A DNA stretch of 53,078 nt, from assembly GCF_017115105.1 (NCBI RefSeq), contig NZ_JABXKH010000067.1, positions 54,518-107,595 of the forward strand. Reading direction: 5' to 3'. Both the position numbers and the translations under genes were made by a program. The notes under the pieces are model-generated. The model was not told where the DNA came from, did not search any database, and saw nothing but the letters and a program-made list of their open reading frames with translations. Below are positions 25,462 through 34,275 of this stretch, one piece after another (position 1 is the stretch's first letter; every line of letters begins with the position of its first letter). Source of the DNA: Nostoc sp. NMS2. Its GTDB lineage: Bacteria; Cyanobacteriota; Cyanobacteriia; Cyanobacteriales; Nostocaceae.

Positions 25462-25807
25462 TATTGTTCTTTGGTTTTCTTCGGTATTTAAATGGATTAG
25501 CCGCAATTGCCAAAGATGTATTTTCCCATGCCGTCGTCCCCAAATTTGAACCAAAATTTAAACTTGTCAACAAAAGGAAAAGGGCAGGGGGCAGGGAGTA
25601 GGGGGCAGGGGGCAGGGAGCAGGGGGAAATCCCTATACATAAATGTATTTGCTCTGAAACCCTTGTGGCAGTGATAATTTCACTTTCTTTCCCACTGCCC
25701 CCTGCTTCTTCAGTCACTATAAATAGATCCCATATTCCCCATTGATCAGTTGTTTTTTTACAATCAAAGTGCGAGATAATTTTCCAAAGATAGAGGGGTG
25801 AATTTCA
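25462..25807. other. Intergenic region with GGGCAGGGGGCAGGG tract
   Basis: About 25577-25626 is a run of GGGCAGGGGGCAGGGAG units, and 25695-25707 holds the complementary CCACTGCCCCCTGC. This is the same spreading repeat that sits inside ldpA and two kinase genes. The last 60 bases lead to the GTG start of the ABC gene with GAGGGG as Shine-Dalgarno. No gene was recognised. Confidence 0.5.
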
Positions 25808-27616
25808 GTGGTTCAGCAACCAAAACTCCAGGAAACTTCGTCGATACAGTCAATGCAGCGTGTGCTGAAAAGTTTAACCACTTACCGATGGACTTCGCTA
25901 GGAGCATTGGTCAGCCTGTTGCTATTGACGATCGCAAATGCGGTGACTCCGCAACTATTTCGATGGGGAATTGATCAGGGCATTAGACAAAAAAACCTGC
26001 AAATTGTGCTATACAGCGCCGCCTGGATGGTACTCGCTGCGATCGCTCGTGGTTTATTTAACTTTGGACAAAGCTATTTAGCAGAAGCAGCCTCTCAGGG
26101 TGTGGCTTATGACCTGCGAAACAAGATTTTCAGCAAAATTCAAAATCTCAGTTTCAGCTATCATGACCAGGCGCAGACTTCTCAACTGTTAACCCGTGTC
26201 ACCAGCGATATTGAGCAAATCCGTACCTTTGTTGGCACTAGCTTAATTCAGGTCATTGGTGGAATTGTCACACTGGTAAGTATTGCAGTAATTTTGCTGG
26301 TGATGAACTGGAAACTAGCGCTGATTACCCTAACAGCAGTGCCAATGTCAGCATGGTTGATGGCAAGATTTGTCGGTCGGAATAACAAACTTTTTCGGCA
26401 AGTACAAGAGCAACTAAGCGACCTCAATGCCGTATTGCAAGAGAACTTGTTAGGAATACGGGTGGTGAAAGCCTTTGTCAGGGAATCAACCGAAAGGTCG
26501 CGTTACACGACGATGAATGATGGTCTAGTGAAGGCAAACATGAAGACCATTAACGCCATCCATAATACCTTCCCTTTTATCTTTCTGCTGAGTAACTTTG
26601 TAACACTGGCGGTTTTCGGCTACGGGGGAGCGCAGGTAATTGGGCGTAGATTCACCATTGGCGAACTGGTGGCGTTTAACTCCTACCTAGCGTTGATTCT
26701 CCAACCTATTTTGTTGATTGGATTTGCTGCACCTGCGATCGCTCAATCAGCCGCTTCCGCCGAACGAGTCTATGAAGTTGTCGATGCAGAAATAGAAATT
26801 CGCGATCGCCCCGGTGCTGTTCCCTTTGACACCTGCGTTGGTAGAATCACCTTTGAAAATGTTTCTTTTCGCTATCCAGGAGCCAGTACTGAAACTCTCA
26901 AAGAAGTTTCCTTTGAAACCAAACCCAAAGAGCTAATCGCCGTTCTAGGAATGACTGGCTCCGGGAAAAGCACAATTATGAACTTGCTTGCCCGCTTTTA
27001 TGATGTCACAGGGGGAGCAGTTCGCATTGACGGACGAGATGTAAAAGATTTCACCCTCAAAAGCCTGCGATCGCGGATTGGTATTGTATTTCAGGAAACC
27101 ACCCTATTCTCTGGCACAATCCGTGAAAACATTGCCTACGCCAAACCCGATGCAACCCTAGAGCAAGTAATTGAGGTTGCAAAAACCGCACAAATGCACG
27201 ATTTTATTATCAGTTTACCCGATGGCTACGAGACGATTGTGGGTGAACGGGGCGTAGGCTTATCTGGTGGACAAAAACAAAGAATTGCGATCGCTCGAAC
27301 CTTACTAACCGATTACAGCATTCTGATTTTGGATGATAGTACCTCAGCCGTGGATGCCAAAACTGCTGCCCATATTCAAGCCGAACTAGATGGCTTAATG
27401 CGCCAAAAAGCTTGTACAACTTTTGTAGTAGCTCAACGCATTAGCACCGTCAAGAATGCCGATCGCATTTTTCTCATGGATAAAGGGCGATTAATGGCCC
27501 AAGGCACTCACGAGGAATTGATGGAAACCAGCCCCCTCTATGGTGCGATTTTGGAATCTCAGGTAAAGGCGAAAGAAAAAAATGATACAGATACTAACAT
27601 AAATAGTATTGCTTGA
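25808..27616 (+). CDS. ABC exporter half-transporter (MdlA-like)
   Basis: The 602-residue protein (GTG start) has a six-helix exporter membrane domain (about residues 28-320) and a C-terminal ATPase with Walker A GMTGSGKST, Q-loop, signature LSGGQKQRIAIARTLL, Walker B ILILDDSTSAVD and H-loop switched to Gln (VVAQRIS). The change of Glu to Asp after Walker B (LDDS) and of the H-loop His to Gln mark a degenerate ATP site, as in one half of heterodimeric exporters such as TmrAB, BmrCD or MdlAB. The partner is the next gene, 79 bases downstream. The substrate is unknown; multidrug or lipid export is likely. Confidence 0.88.
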   Translation: MVQQPKLQETSSIQSMQRVLKSLTTYRWTSLGALVSLLLLTIANAVTPQLFRWGIDQGIRQKNLQIVLYSAAWMVLAAIARGLFNFGQSYLAEAASQGVAYDLRNKIFSKIQNLSFSYHDQAQTSQLLTRVTSDIEQIRTFVGTSLIQVIGGIVTLVSIAVILLVMNWKLALITLTAVPMSAWLMARFVGRNNKLFRQVQEQLSDLNAVLQENLLGIRVVKAFVRESTERSRYTTMNDGLVKANMKTINAIHNTFPFIFLLSNFVTLAVFGYGGAQVIGRRFTIGELVAFNSYLALILQPILLIGFAAPAIAQSAASAERVYEVVDAEIEIRDRPGAVPFDTCVGRITFENVSFRYPGASTETLKEVSFETKPKELIAVLGMTGSGKSTIMNLLARFYDVTGGAVRIDGRDVKDFTLKSLRSRIGIVFQETTLFSGTIRENIAYAKPDATLEQVIEVAKTAQMHDFIISLPDGYETIVGERGVGLSGGQKQRIAIARTLLTDYSILILDDSTSAVDAKTAAHIQAELDGLMRQKACTTFVVAQRISTVKNADRIFLMDKGRLMAQGTHEELMETSPLYGAILESQVKAKEKNDTDTNINSIA

Positions 27617-27695
27617 GATTTTTATAACAACCTTGTAATCCAAAATCCCAAACTTGTACTGAGCGCAGTCGAAGTATCTAAAATCCAAAATTGCT

Positions 27696-29495
27696 ATGAC
27701 AGGCACTATTCCCGTTGTTGTATCACAGCAGAAGAGTAAGCAACTTTCTACCCTGCGGCGCTTTTTGCAATACCTGCTACTTTATCGCAAAGAAATTCCC
27801 ATCGCCCTGACATTAGTATTTATTGGCGCTGTAACCCAGGCAATTGGGCCATTTTTTCTCGGTTGGTCAATCGATCACCTAATTGAAAAAGGTAATTTAC
27901 AGGGACTCCTGCTATTACTAGGGCTACTAGCGTTGAACTACGGACTTGGCATTTTAGCAATCCGGGGTCAAATTATTCGAGTCGGCTGGATTATGCAGCG
28001 ATTGCTGGCTCAACTGAGGCAAGATATTTTTCTCAAAATCCAAAGTTTGCCCCTTAGCTTTTTCGATCGCAGCGAAGCGGGCGATTTAATGAGCCGTCTG
28101 CTGAATGATGTTAATACTGTGAATCAGGCATTTGGACTGACGATCGCCCAAATGCTGGGCAACATTTTCAGTTTGGTCGGTATCATCATTGCCATGCTCT
28201 CAATTAACCTGCAACTCGGCTTATTGAGCAACCTGGTTGTACCACTGATGATTTTCACCACAAGTTTGTTTGCACGTTGGGCAAGAGCCAGGTTTCGCGT
28301 TACCCGACAAACCATTGGGCAGCTTTCCGCCAAGTTGGAAGAAGATATTGGCAGTGTCAGAGAAGCACAGGCATTTAATCGGGTACAGACGAACATCGCC
28401 CAATTTGACGTTCTAAACGCTGCCAATCGTGATGCCAACGTCGAAGCTGTAGCAATAACTTCGGCCTTTTTGCCCTCCATCGATTTTCTCAACACACTCG
28501 CAACCGCAGGTGTGCTGGCTTATGGTGGCTATCTGGCCGTCACTGGATCTGTGACAGTGGGTGTGGTGACATCCTTTTTACTTTACGTTCAGCAGTTCTT
28601 CCGTCCTATCCAGATTCTCAGCCAGTTTTACACCCAAGCTCAATCTGCCTTCGCCGGATTAGAGCGAATCTTTCTACTACTAGATGAACCGTCAGAACTC
28701 AAAGATGCACCCAATGCGACAGAAATGCCGCCGATTCAGGGGGAAGTGAGATTTGAGAATGTCAAGTTTGGCTATAACCCAGATCAATTGGTTCTCAAAG
28801 GGGTGAATTTACAAGCCTATCCAGGGCAGATGATTGCATTAGTAGGGCCGACCGGTTCGGGAAAAAGTACAATTATTAACTTGATTTTGCGCTTCTACGA
28901 TGTATCTGGTGGTGCAGTAAAAATTGATGATATTGATGTGCGTAGTGTTACTCAAGCAAGTCTGCGCCGTCAAATTGGCATCGTTTTACAAGATAATATT
29001 CTGTTCAGTGGTACTGTCGCCGAAAACATTGCCTTTGGCGCTCCCTATACTAGCCAAGCTGACATCGAAGCAGCTGCACAACTGGCAAATGTACATGAGT
29101 TCATTACCTCACTACCACAAGGCTATACAACCCAATTGGGTGAACGAGGAGCGCCCCTGAGCCAGGGACAGCGACAATTAATTAGTATTGCCCGTGCGGT
29201 GTTAATTAACCCGCGAATTCTGATTCTTGATGAAGCCACCAGCAGCATTGACACGCGCACAGAAGCGCTAGTACAAAGTGCGATCGCTCGTTTGCTGCAA
29301 GGTCGTACCAGTTTCGTAATTGCCCACCGCCTCAGTACAGTTACCCAGGCAGATCAAGTATTAGTAATTCAGCAGGGACAAATTGTAGAGCAAGGTACTC
29401 ACGCCGAACTCATCGATCGCCAAGGTGTCTACGCCAACCTCTATAGTCTACAACTGGGTGCAGCAGACACAACGGTTCTTCAAAACGAAAAGTAA
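27696..29495 (+). CDS. ABC exporter half-transporter (MdlB-like)
   Basis: The 599-residue partner also has a six-helix membrane domain (about 30-320) and an ATPase domain with Walker A GPTGSGKST, LSQGQRQLISIARAVL as signature, canonical Walker B ILILDEATSSID with its Glu, and a normal H-loop (VIAHRLS). Together with the upstream half it would give one degenerate and one consensus ATP site, the mark of heterodimeric exporters. The 79-base spacer contains the AAAATCCAAAATTGCT-type repeat that also stands before the MOSC gene, but co-transcription is still likely. Confidence 0.9.
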   Translation: MTGTIPVVVSQQKSKQLSTLRRFLQYLLLYRKEIPIALTLVFIGAVTQAIGPFFLGWSIDHLIEKGNLQGLLLLLGLLALNYGLGILAIRGQIIRVGWIMQRLLAQLRQDIFLKIQSLPLSFFDRSEAGDLMSRLLNDVNTVNQAFGLTIAQMLGNIFSLVGIIIAMLSINLQLGLLSNLVVPLMIFTTSLFARWARARFRVTRQTIGQLSAKLEEDIGSVREAQAFNRVQTNIAQFDVLNAANRDANVEAVAITSAFLPSIDFLNTLATAGVLAYGGYLAVTGSVTVGVVTSFLLYVQQFFRPIQILSQFYTQAQSAFAGLERIFLLLDEPSELKDAPNATEMPPIQGEVRFENVKFGYNPDQLVLKGVNLQAYPGQMIALVGPTGSGKSTIINLILRFYDVSGGAVKIDDIDVRSVTQASLRRQIGIVLQDNILFSGTVAENIAFGAPYTSQADIEAAAQLANVHEFITSLPQGYTTQLGERGAPLSQGQRQLISIARAVLINPRILILDEATSSIDTRTEALVQSAIARLLQGRTSFVIAHRLSTVTQADQVLVIQQGQIVEQGTHAELIDRQGVYANLYSLQLGAADTTVLQNEK

Positions 29496-29711
29496 AATAT
29501 ATATAGCACTCCTAAATCATTCGTGAGATTTTGGGATTCTGTTTTTATTCTCTTTTCCTTGGCGTACTTGGCGTACTTGGTGAACCAGCGCTGTAGGCGG
29601 GTTTCCCACCGTAAGCGACTAGTGAACCCGAAGGGCGGTTCGTCCTCATTCCATTTCTCACAATACAGATAGGATTGCTATAGCTCAAATTTACCAATTG
29701 TCAGAAAAGAA
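29496..29711. other. Intergenic spacer with short repeats
   Basis: Contains a tandem GGCGTACTTGGCGTACTTGG (about 29562-29581) and the GTAGGCGGGTTTCCCACCG / GAACCCGAAGGGCGGTTCG unit, both common Nostoc short repeats. No gene was seen. Confidence 0.4.
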
Positions 29712-29966
29712 ATGAAGCTACCTAACCTCGATTCAGAAACCATCGATCGCATCATTGAGATGGCATGGGAAGATAGAACATCTTTTGATGCAATTGAGGC
29801 TCAGTTTGGGCTGCTGGAAAAACAGGTCATTGCCTTAATGAGGCGCGAAATGAAAGAATCTAGTTTCCAAATGTGGCGAGAGCGAGTTACCAAACGCAAT
29901 ACAAAGCATTTATCTAAGCGAGAATTTATTGCAGGTCGATTTAAATCGCACAATCAAAAAACGTAA
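29712..29966 (+). CDS. DUF2805/TIGR03643 family small protein
   Basis: The 84-residue basic protein reads DRIIEMAWEDRTSFDAIEAQ, FGLLEKQVIALMRREMK, and SFQMWRERVTKRNTKH, which is the whole of the TIGR03643/DUF2805 family. The family is common in cyanobacteria and marine bacteria and looks like a small helix-turn-helix domain; its function is not known. It lies 15 bases before the reductase gene and is probably co-transcribed with it. Confidence 0.8.
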   Translation: MKLPNLDSETIDRIIEMAWEDRTSFDAIEAQFGLLEKQVIALMRREMKESSFQMWRERVTKRNTKHLSKREFIAGRFKSHNQKT

Positions 29967-29981
29967 CTAATTGAAAGTAAA

Positions 29982-30515
29982 ATGACAAAAGTTACACTTT
30001 ATATTGCAGCTAGTTTGGATGGTTATATTGCTCGCAGCGATGGCGGAATTGATTGGCTATCAATCCTTGATATAGATGAGGAAGACTACGGTTACACTGC
30101 TTTCTACGAATCCATTAATGCTATTGTTTTAGGCAGCAATACTTATGAAGTAGGGCTGGGTTTTGATGAATGGCCTTATCCGGGGAAGAAATCATTTGTT
30201 TTCACCAAACGCCATCTCCAATCTGACCGCGAGGACGTTGTGTTTGTTTCTGATCCAGTCAAGAACGCCTTAGCAAATATAGAGGCTCAAGGTTTTGAAA
30301 ATATCTGGCTAGTTGGTGGCGGAGCATTAATCAATTCATTTCTTCAGCACAGATTGATTGACGAATTTATTATTTCAACTATTCCAACTATCTTAGGTGG
30401 CGGCATACAGCTTTTCCCACCGCCTACCCCAGAAGAAAAATTGGAACTGATTAACTCACAACAATATTCTAGTGGTTTATTTCAATCACATTATAGACGA
30501 AAAGAAAAGCCTTAA
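29982..30515 (+). CDS. RibD C-terminal/dihydrofolate reductase-like protein
   Basis: The 177-residue protein starts VTLYIAASLDGYIARSDGGI, the usual opening of the RibD_C family (the yyaP/yddr branch), and contains IWLVGGGALINSFL, the NADPH-binding glycine motif, then IDEFIISTIPTILGGGIQLF. Fold and cofactor (NADPH) follow from the family; the physiological substrate is unknown. It probably forms an operon with the preceding small gene. Confidence 0.85.
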   Translation: MTKVTLYIAASLDGYIARSDGGIDWLSILDIDEEDYGYTAFYESINAIVLGSNTYEVGLGFDEWPYPGKKSFVFTKRHLQSDREDVVFVSDPVKNALANIEAQGFENIWLVGGGALINSFLQHRLIDEFIISTIPTILGGGIQLFPPPTPEEKLELINSQQYSSGLFQSHYRRKEKP

Positions 30516-30651
30516 AAATGTACAATTCATCATTATGCTTCAAGTGGTGAGAAGTCCGATGCTCAAAACTTCGGGAAATTTAAACACCACCTGAAACGTT
30601 AATGCCGTTATTAGGCATCCGGTAAAAAGCCTTTTTAATTACGAATTAAGT

Positions 30652-30999
30652 TTAAACAACCTCAAGAAGCTTCTGAACAGCATCGCTAAACTGCTCGTAA
30701 GGAGAAACTCCCACGATGGTTTCTGCTAAAATGCCATCTTTGAAAATTAAAACTGCTGGAATACTGCGAAGACCGAATTTTTTGAAAATCGGCTTATTTC
30801 TGTCAACGTCTACCTTAACGACTTTGGCGCGGCCTTTGTATTCTTGGGCAAGTTGCTCCATCAAAGGACTAACCAGCCGACAGGGGCCACACCAAGTAGC
30901 CGTAAAATCAACAACAACAACTTTCTCTTCACTTCCATTTAAAACAACATCAAATTCACTTTCTTCAAGATAAGCAACTATCTGAGTATCAGCAGACAT
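30652..30999 (-). CDS. trxA: Thioredoxin
   Basis: The 115-residue protein is a single thioredoxin fold with the active site WCGPC (Cys37 and Cys40) in VVVDFTATWCGPCRLVSPLM, the conserved cis-Pro loop (LRSIPAVLIFKDG) and buried Asp (Asp31). It should reduce protein disulfides in the cytoplasm using ferredoxin- or NADPH-thioredoxin reductase. AAGGAA stands as Shine-Dalgarno before the ATG. Several cyanobacterial thioredoxins exist; the symbol denotes the family, not a proved orthologue of the essential m-type protein. Confidence 0.9.
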   Translation of the reverse strand: MSADTQIVAYLEESEFDVVLNGSEEKVVVVDFTATWCGPCRLVSPLMEQLAQEYKGRAKVVKVDVDRNKPIFKKFGLRSIPAVLIFKDGILAETIVGVSPYEQFSDAVQKLLEVV

Positions 31000-31245
31000 T
31001 TTTTAATTCCTTAGTATTAAACTAAAATTGCAGCAAAAATCTCACTATACAAACTATACCTCCTTCTGTCCGTCAGGTTCACCAGTCACCTGTATTGGAA
31101 AATCCCCGCCACTGAGCAAAATTCAGTAGGGGGGATTTAATAATCTTACGTCTGGTGCGTATGCGTAGCCCGCACTTCGACTTCGCTCAGTGACCGTCGT
31201 AGACATCGCACCTAGCAACCTACCTAATCCAAAAACCTTACACCT

Positions 31246-31572
31246 TCAAGATTTAGAAGCATCATCTCGATCAAACAGTTCTAACAATCCAATAGTGCCT
31301 ACAAAAAAAGTATAAGTGGCATATTGCATTGGCATCTTTTTTCTTGAAGGTGCATAAAAAGCTGCTATAATACCCAGGGTAAAATGGCACGTCATGGCAA
31401 AACGCTCAATCCAAAAAATTGGATTAAGGCTGCTGGGGATATTACTATTAGTTATTAATGCATAAATATTCCACGATTCTAATCCAATTGCGCTAGTTAT
31501 AAGAACTGTAGATATAAGTTTTACCGTTGTAAAAATGTTTCTCTTTATAAGTTTTAAGTTCATGCCGTTCAC
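31246..31572 (-). CDS. Small membrane protein, unknown function
   Basis: The 108-residue product has three hydrophobic stretches, at about residues 15-33, 54-69 and 83-98, interrupted by WIERFAMTCHFTLGIIAAFY, and ends in a charged tail (LFDRDDASKS). Related small proteins occur in cyanobacteria, but I recognised no named family. It is a single gene between thioredoxin and a long repeat-filled gap. Confidence 0.55.
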   Translation of the reverse strand: MNGMNLKLIKRNIFTTVKLISTVLITSAIGLESWNIYALITNSNIPSSLNPIFWIERFAMTCHFTLGIIAAFYAPSRKKMPMQYATYTFFVGTIGLLELFDRDDASKS

Positions 31573-32367
31573 AAAACAGTTGTTGAAAATTATCTACAAG
31601 ACTCTATGAAGTAACAGACAAGTTTATCTGTGGGAACCTATGCAAAAAATATCTCAAAATCTTATTTTCCCATATTCTCTGTGCCTAGCTTTTCTGTTAC
31701 TCATGCGTAAATCTTATATATGTTATCTAAAATTCCCCTTAGAGGTTGTTTGAAAAGTGGTTAGCTGTGATTTTAGGCACTTAATTGATCCCCCTACCCT
31801 CCCTTAAAAAGGGGGGAACCGGAATCAAAGTCTCCCAATTTATCGGGGAGCCACTGCGGTCTTGGGGTCTCCCCAAATGAAGCAAGTGGCGTGGATTTAG
31901 GGGGATCTAAACGTTTTGCTACCGAGAAGAGGACTTTTCAAACAACCTCTTAAGTCAACCAATCTTATATCATGATTTCCATTTTTGTAAAAGCCTCTAA
32001 AAAAAATGGACATGGTGTATTAAGTCTGCTATACCCGTAAACACTATGAGTAATGAAAATTAATTCACCAGATATTTAAAAAATGATAAAAGTGTGGAAT
32101 AATACACTGGTGATAAATTTAATCGAAATAAGGGTCAGAAGTCAGGACGGGCTAAACCTTAGCTATCCGCTAACAGAATAATGCCTCCGGCACACTCTGC
32201 GAACAGAATAAATTCTGTACGACTGGCTGATAGCGCAGCTTAAAGCCTGCGTCATAGCAACTTTTAGAGAGCGTCTTAATTCTGACCGGAGCTAACTGAA
32301 ATGTCTCCGGCTCCACTTCTGAATTCTTCTTCAATCCCCTTTAGATATTGATAAAAAATGTAAAGCT
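31573..32367. other. 795-base intergenic region with nested MITE-like element
   Basis: Contains the element at 31741-31950 and, at about 32129-32335, another repeat-like tract with GGTCAGAAGTCAGGACG on the left and repeated CTCCGG units. The tract from 32130 to 32300 resembles common Nostoc dispersed repeats and has no coding frame. The AT-rich part in between shows nothing recognisable. Confidence 0.5.
31741..31950. repeat. MITE-like element with perfect 18-bp terminal inverted repeats
   Basis: AGAGGTTGTTTGAAAAGT (31741-31758) is exactly inverted at 31933-31950. Within it lies a second palindromic element, GATCCCCCT (31787) to AGGGGGATC (ending 31907), whose right part, from CTTGGGGTCTCCCC to the end, is the reverse complement of 37615-37662. 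The structure is that of one repeat nested inside another. No coding capacity. Confidence 0.85.
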
Positions 32368-32577
32368 ATGATTGCTCAACATTACAATTCAATTCACCTT
32401 GAAAATGACTTGCTTCAAAAAATCCAAATTAAAGAAAATCAGTTAATAATTGCACAAGAATCTAATATGATCCATGTAGTAGAAGCACTACAGAGTCAAT
32501 TATTAAAGTTGCAGTGTCAATTATCAGAGCCGCAAGACGTTGAAGTTCAAGCGTTGATGAGTTTGCTAGACGAGTAA
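32368..32577 (+). CDS. Small coiled-coil protein, unknown function
   Basis: The 69-residue product is mostly one amphipathic helix rich in Gln, Leu and Glu (LLQKIQIKENQLIIAQ, VVEALQSQLLKLQCQL) and ends in an acidic VEVQALMSLLDE. The composition is plausible for a real protein and the start follows a purine-poor AT leader. I recognised no family. Confidence 0.45.
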   Translation: MIAQHYNSIHLENDLLQKIQIKENQLIIAQESNMIHVVEALQSQLLKLQCQLSEPQDVEVQALMSLLDE

Positions 32578-32782
32578 AATTGTAACTTTTTGTTACAAAC
32601 TTTATTTAAAACACAAAAACTCTGTTTTTGGAAAGCAGAGCATATTTATTGTGATGCCTGAAAGTGCAATTTATGTGCGATATCTCAAAGCGATCTAAAG
32701 TATCAGTATCATAGAATCACAATACTTTTTACTTAGATAACATATAGAACTCAAATTTGATTTTTGCGAAGCTAGGTACAAC

Positions 32783-33094
32783 TCAAAAAGGTTTTTGCTG
32801 AGTAGGTGGTCTTTTAATCTGCTGTACTGAATCAATCTTAAGAACAGGTTTAATTGAGCGCAGTTGCCTTTGCCTAAGAATTTGGATTTCTCTCTCAATC
32901 GAATCTTTTCCTTGCCTAAAAAAGTCTTGAGAATTATATGGAACTAAATCACGGGATAAACTTTGAGCTTGTGCAGGAGTTAAACTAGGAAGGGGTTGTT
33001 CAGCATTTGCAGAAGTTTCTACAGCTAGCAAAAAAGCTGTAGAAACCAGCAAGAGTTGGATTTTTATACATCTGGTTAATATCAGGTTTAACAT
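32783..33094 (-). CDS. Small secreted protein, unknown function
   Basis: The 103-residue product starts with a signal peptide (about residues 1-31, ending AVETSANAEQ). The mature part is basic and polar, with an Arg/Gln-rich helix (IEREIQILRQRQLRSIKP) and a proline-rich end (RPPTQQKPF). It resembles the exposed N-terminal part of some cyanobacterial ShlB/haemolysin-activator secretion proteins, but this is a guess. Standing alone between repeats, it may be a fragment. Confidence 0.5.
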   Translation of the reverse strand: MLNLILTRCIKIQLLLVSTAFLLAVETSANAEQPLPSLTPAQAQSLSRDLVPYNSQDFFRQGKDSIEREIQILRQRQLRSIKPVLKIDSVQQIKRPPTQQKPF

Positions 33095-33681
33095 GATTGA
33101 TATATCTGTTGTGTAAATGCTGCTTCAAACCATCTTCTGGTGGTCTTACTATAAACAAGGTACACTTATTGGCTTGTTAATTACCTCCCGCAAATGGGTG
33201 AATTAATCAGGTGAACTACCTTATTAAATATCTGGAACTGGCTGATATAGGAAATAGTTCTGTTAGCTTGGGTCGCACCCTTGGGAATGATACTACTAGT
33301 CTGTCAAATTCATTTTGAGGTTAGAGAGACGCGATAAATCGCCGTCTCTACAGGTAATTTATCCATCAATTATTTATTGACAGACTACTACTTGGGAGAT
33401 GGTGTCGATACACTTCAGTGATACTGCTGTAGTATAGACTTCCGTCTGTAGCAGCCAATACTAAATCCTATAATTGTATTTTATACAGGTAGCATTTACT
33501 AAAATCAGACAATTATCAACTGAGCTATTGGCTTAACATAAGACTCATAGAGTTTATGCTTGCTAATTGTTAAATTATATTTATATAATTTACACTAAAA
33601 TATATCAGTATTTTAACTGTTGTCTTAACTGTTAATACTTACTTAATATGTAGCACAATCTTTTGCATTATCTTATTCATT
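33095..33681. other. 587-base intergenic region
   Basis: AT-rich with one MITE-like element (33297-33387). No coding frame or RNA gene was recognised elsewhere in the gap; the last 150 bases before 33682 are very AT-rich. Confidence 0.45.
33297..33387. repeat. 91-bp MITE-like element with TAGTCTGTCAA ends
   Basis: TAGTCTGTCAA (33297-33307) is inverted as TTGACAGACTA (33377-33387), with CTAC on both flanks as a possible target duplication. The middle carries the palindrome GACGCGATAAATCGCCGTCTC, which also occurs at about 18940-18965 without these ends and, in a variant, at about 36168-36187. Confidence 0.75.
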
Positions 33682-33975
33682 GTGAAATCTCTTCTACAAA
33701 CTTACTTAGAACAAGAAATCTGGATATTAGTACGAGATAAGTGGTACTTCGCCACAATTATTGGAGTTTGGGATGATTTGTTATGGTTTAAACATAGAAC
33801 TTACAACAAAGATACAGAGGAAGATACTCTCTGGGAAATGGTTGTAAAAATCAGTGAAGTAATTGCTATTGATAAAGTTAGGTCTGTTATTAGTAGAAAA
33901 CCAGATGTGCTTATTTCCCGGCTATTAGAAACTGAGCAAGGCACAAATGAGCATCATCAAGATTATGAACATTAG
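33682..33975 (+). CDS. Hypothetical protein, 97 residues
   Basis: The product (GTG start) begins with KSLLQTYLEQEIWILVRDKW and shows alternating hydrophobic strands (YFATIIGVWDDLLWFKHRTY, LWEMVVKISEVIAIDKV) that suggest a small beta-barrel of the SH3 or Sm-like type. It ends in a hydrophilic QGTNEHHQDYEH. Cyanobacterial relatives seem likely, but no family name can be given. Single gene. Confidence 0.5.
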   Translation: MKSLLQTYLEQEIWILVRDKWYFATIIGVWDDLLWFKHRTYNKDTEEDTLWEMVVKISEVIAIDKVRSVISRKPDVLISRLLETEQGTNEHHQDYEH

Positions 33976-34126
33976 TTAGCTTAATAGTAAAAATACTTGC
34001 TTGTCTCTTACATTAACTGATAAAACTTGAGACAAGCGGTATAAATAAGTATCATAAAGGATTACCTAAGAAAATAAAGATATTTGCACAAAGAAGGTTT
34101 AATACTAATCTGATAGACTATAGCGG

Positions 34127-34218
34127 TTCCCAGTTGAGTGAGGTACAAAAACCCCACCCCCAACCCCCTCCCCACAAGCGATGAGAGGGGGCTATGAAGT
34201 ACCTCATTTGATTAGGAA
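34127..34218. repeat. Imperfect inverted-repeat element upstream of ABC ATPase gene
   Basis: TTCCCAGTTGAGTGAGGTAC on the left and GTACCTCATTTGATTAGGAA on the right are imperfect inverted repeats around a core of CCCCACCCCCAACCCCC and GAGAGGGGGC. About 92 bp, no coding capacity; it lies 58 bases before the ATPase start. Confidence 0.65.
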
Positions 34219-34275
34219 AAGCTATATCTTAAATTTGAAATTATAAAAACTGGTAGCCAGGGCTGATAACTAACT

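Noticed and set aside
18940..33352. Repeated GACGCGATAAATCGCCGTCTC palindrome considered as a CRISPR-like repeat
   Set aside because: Copies are kilobases apart and not in a regular array; they are dispersed palindromes.
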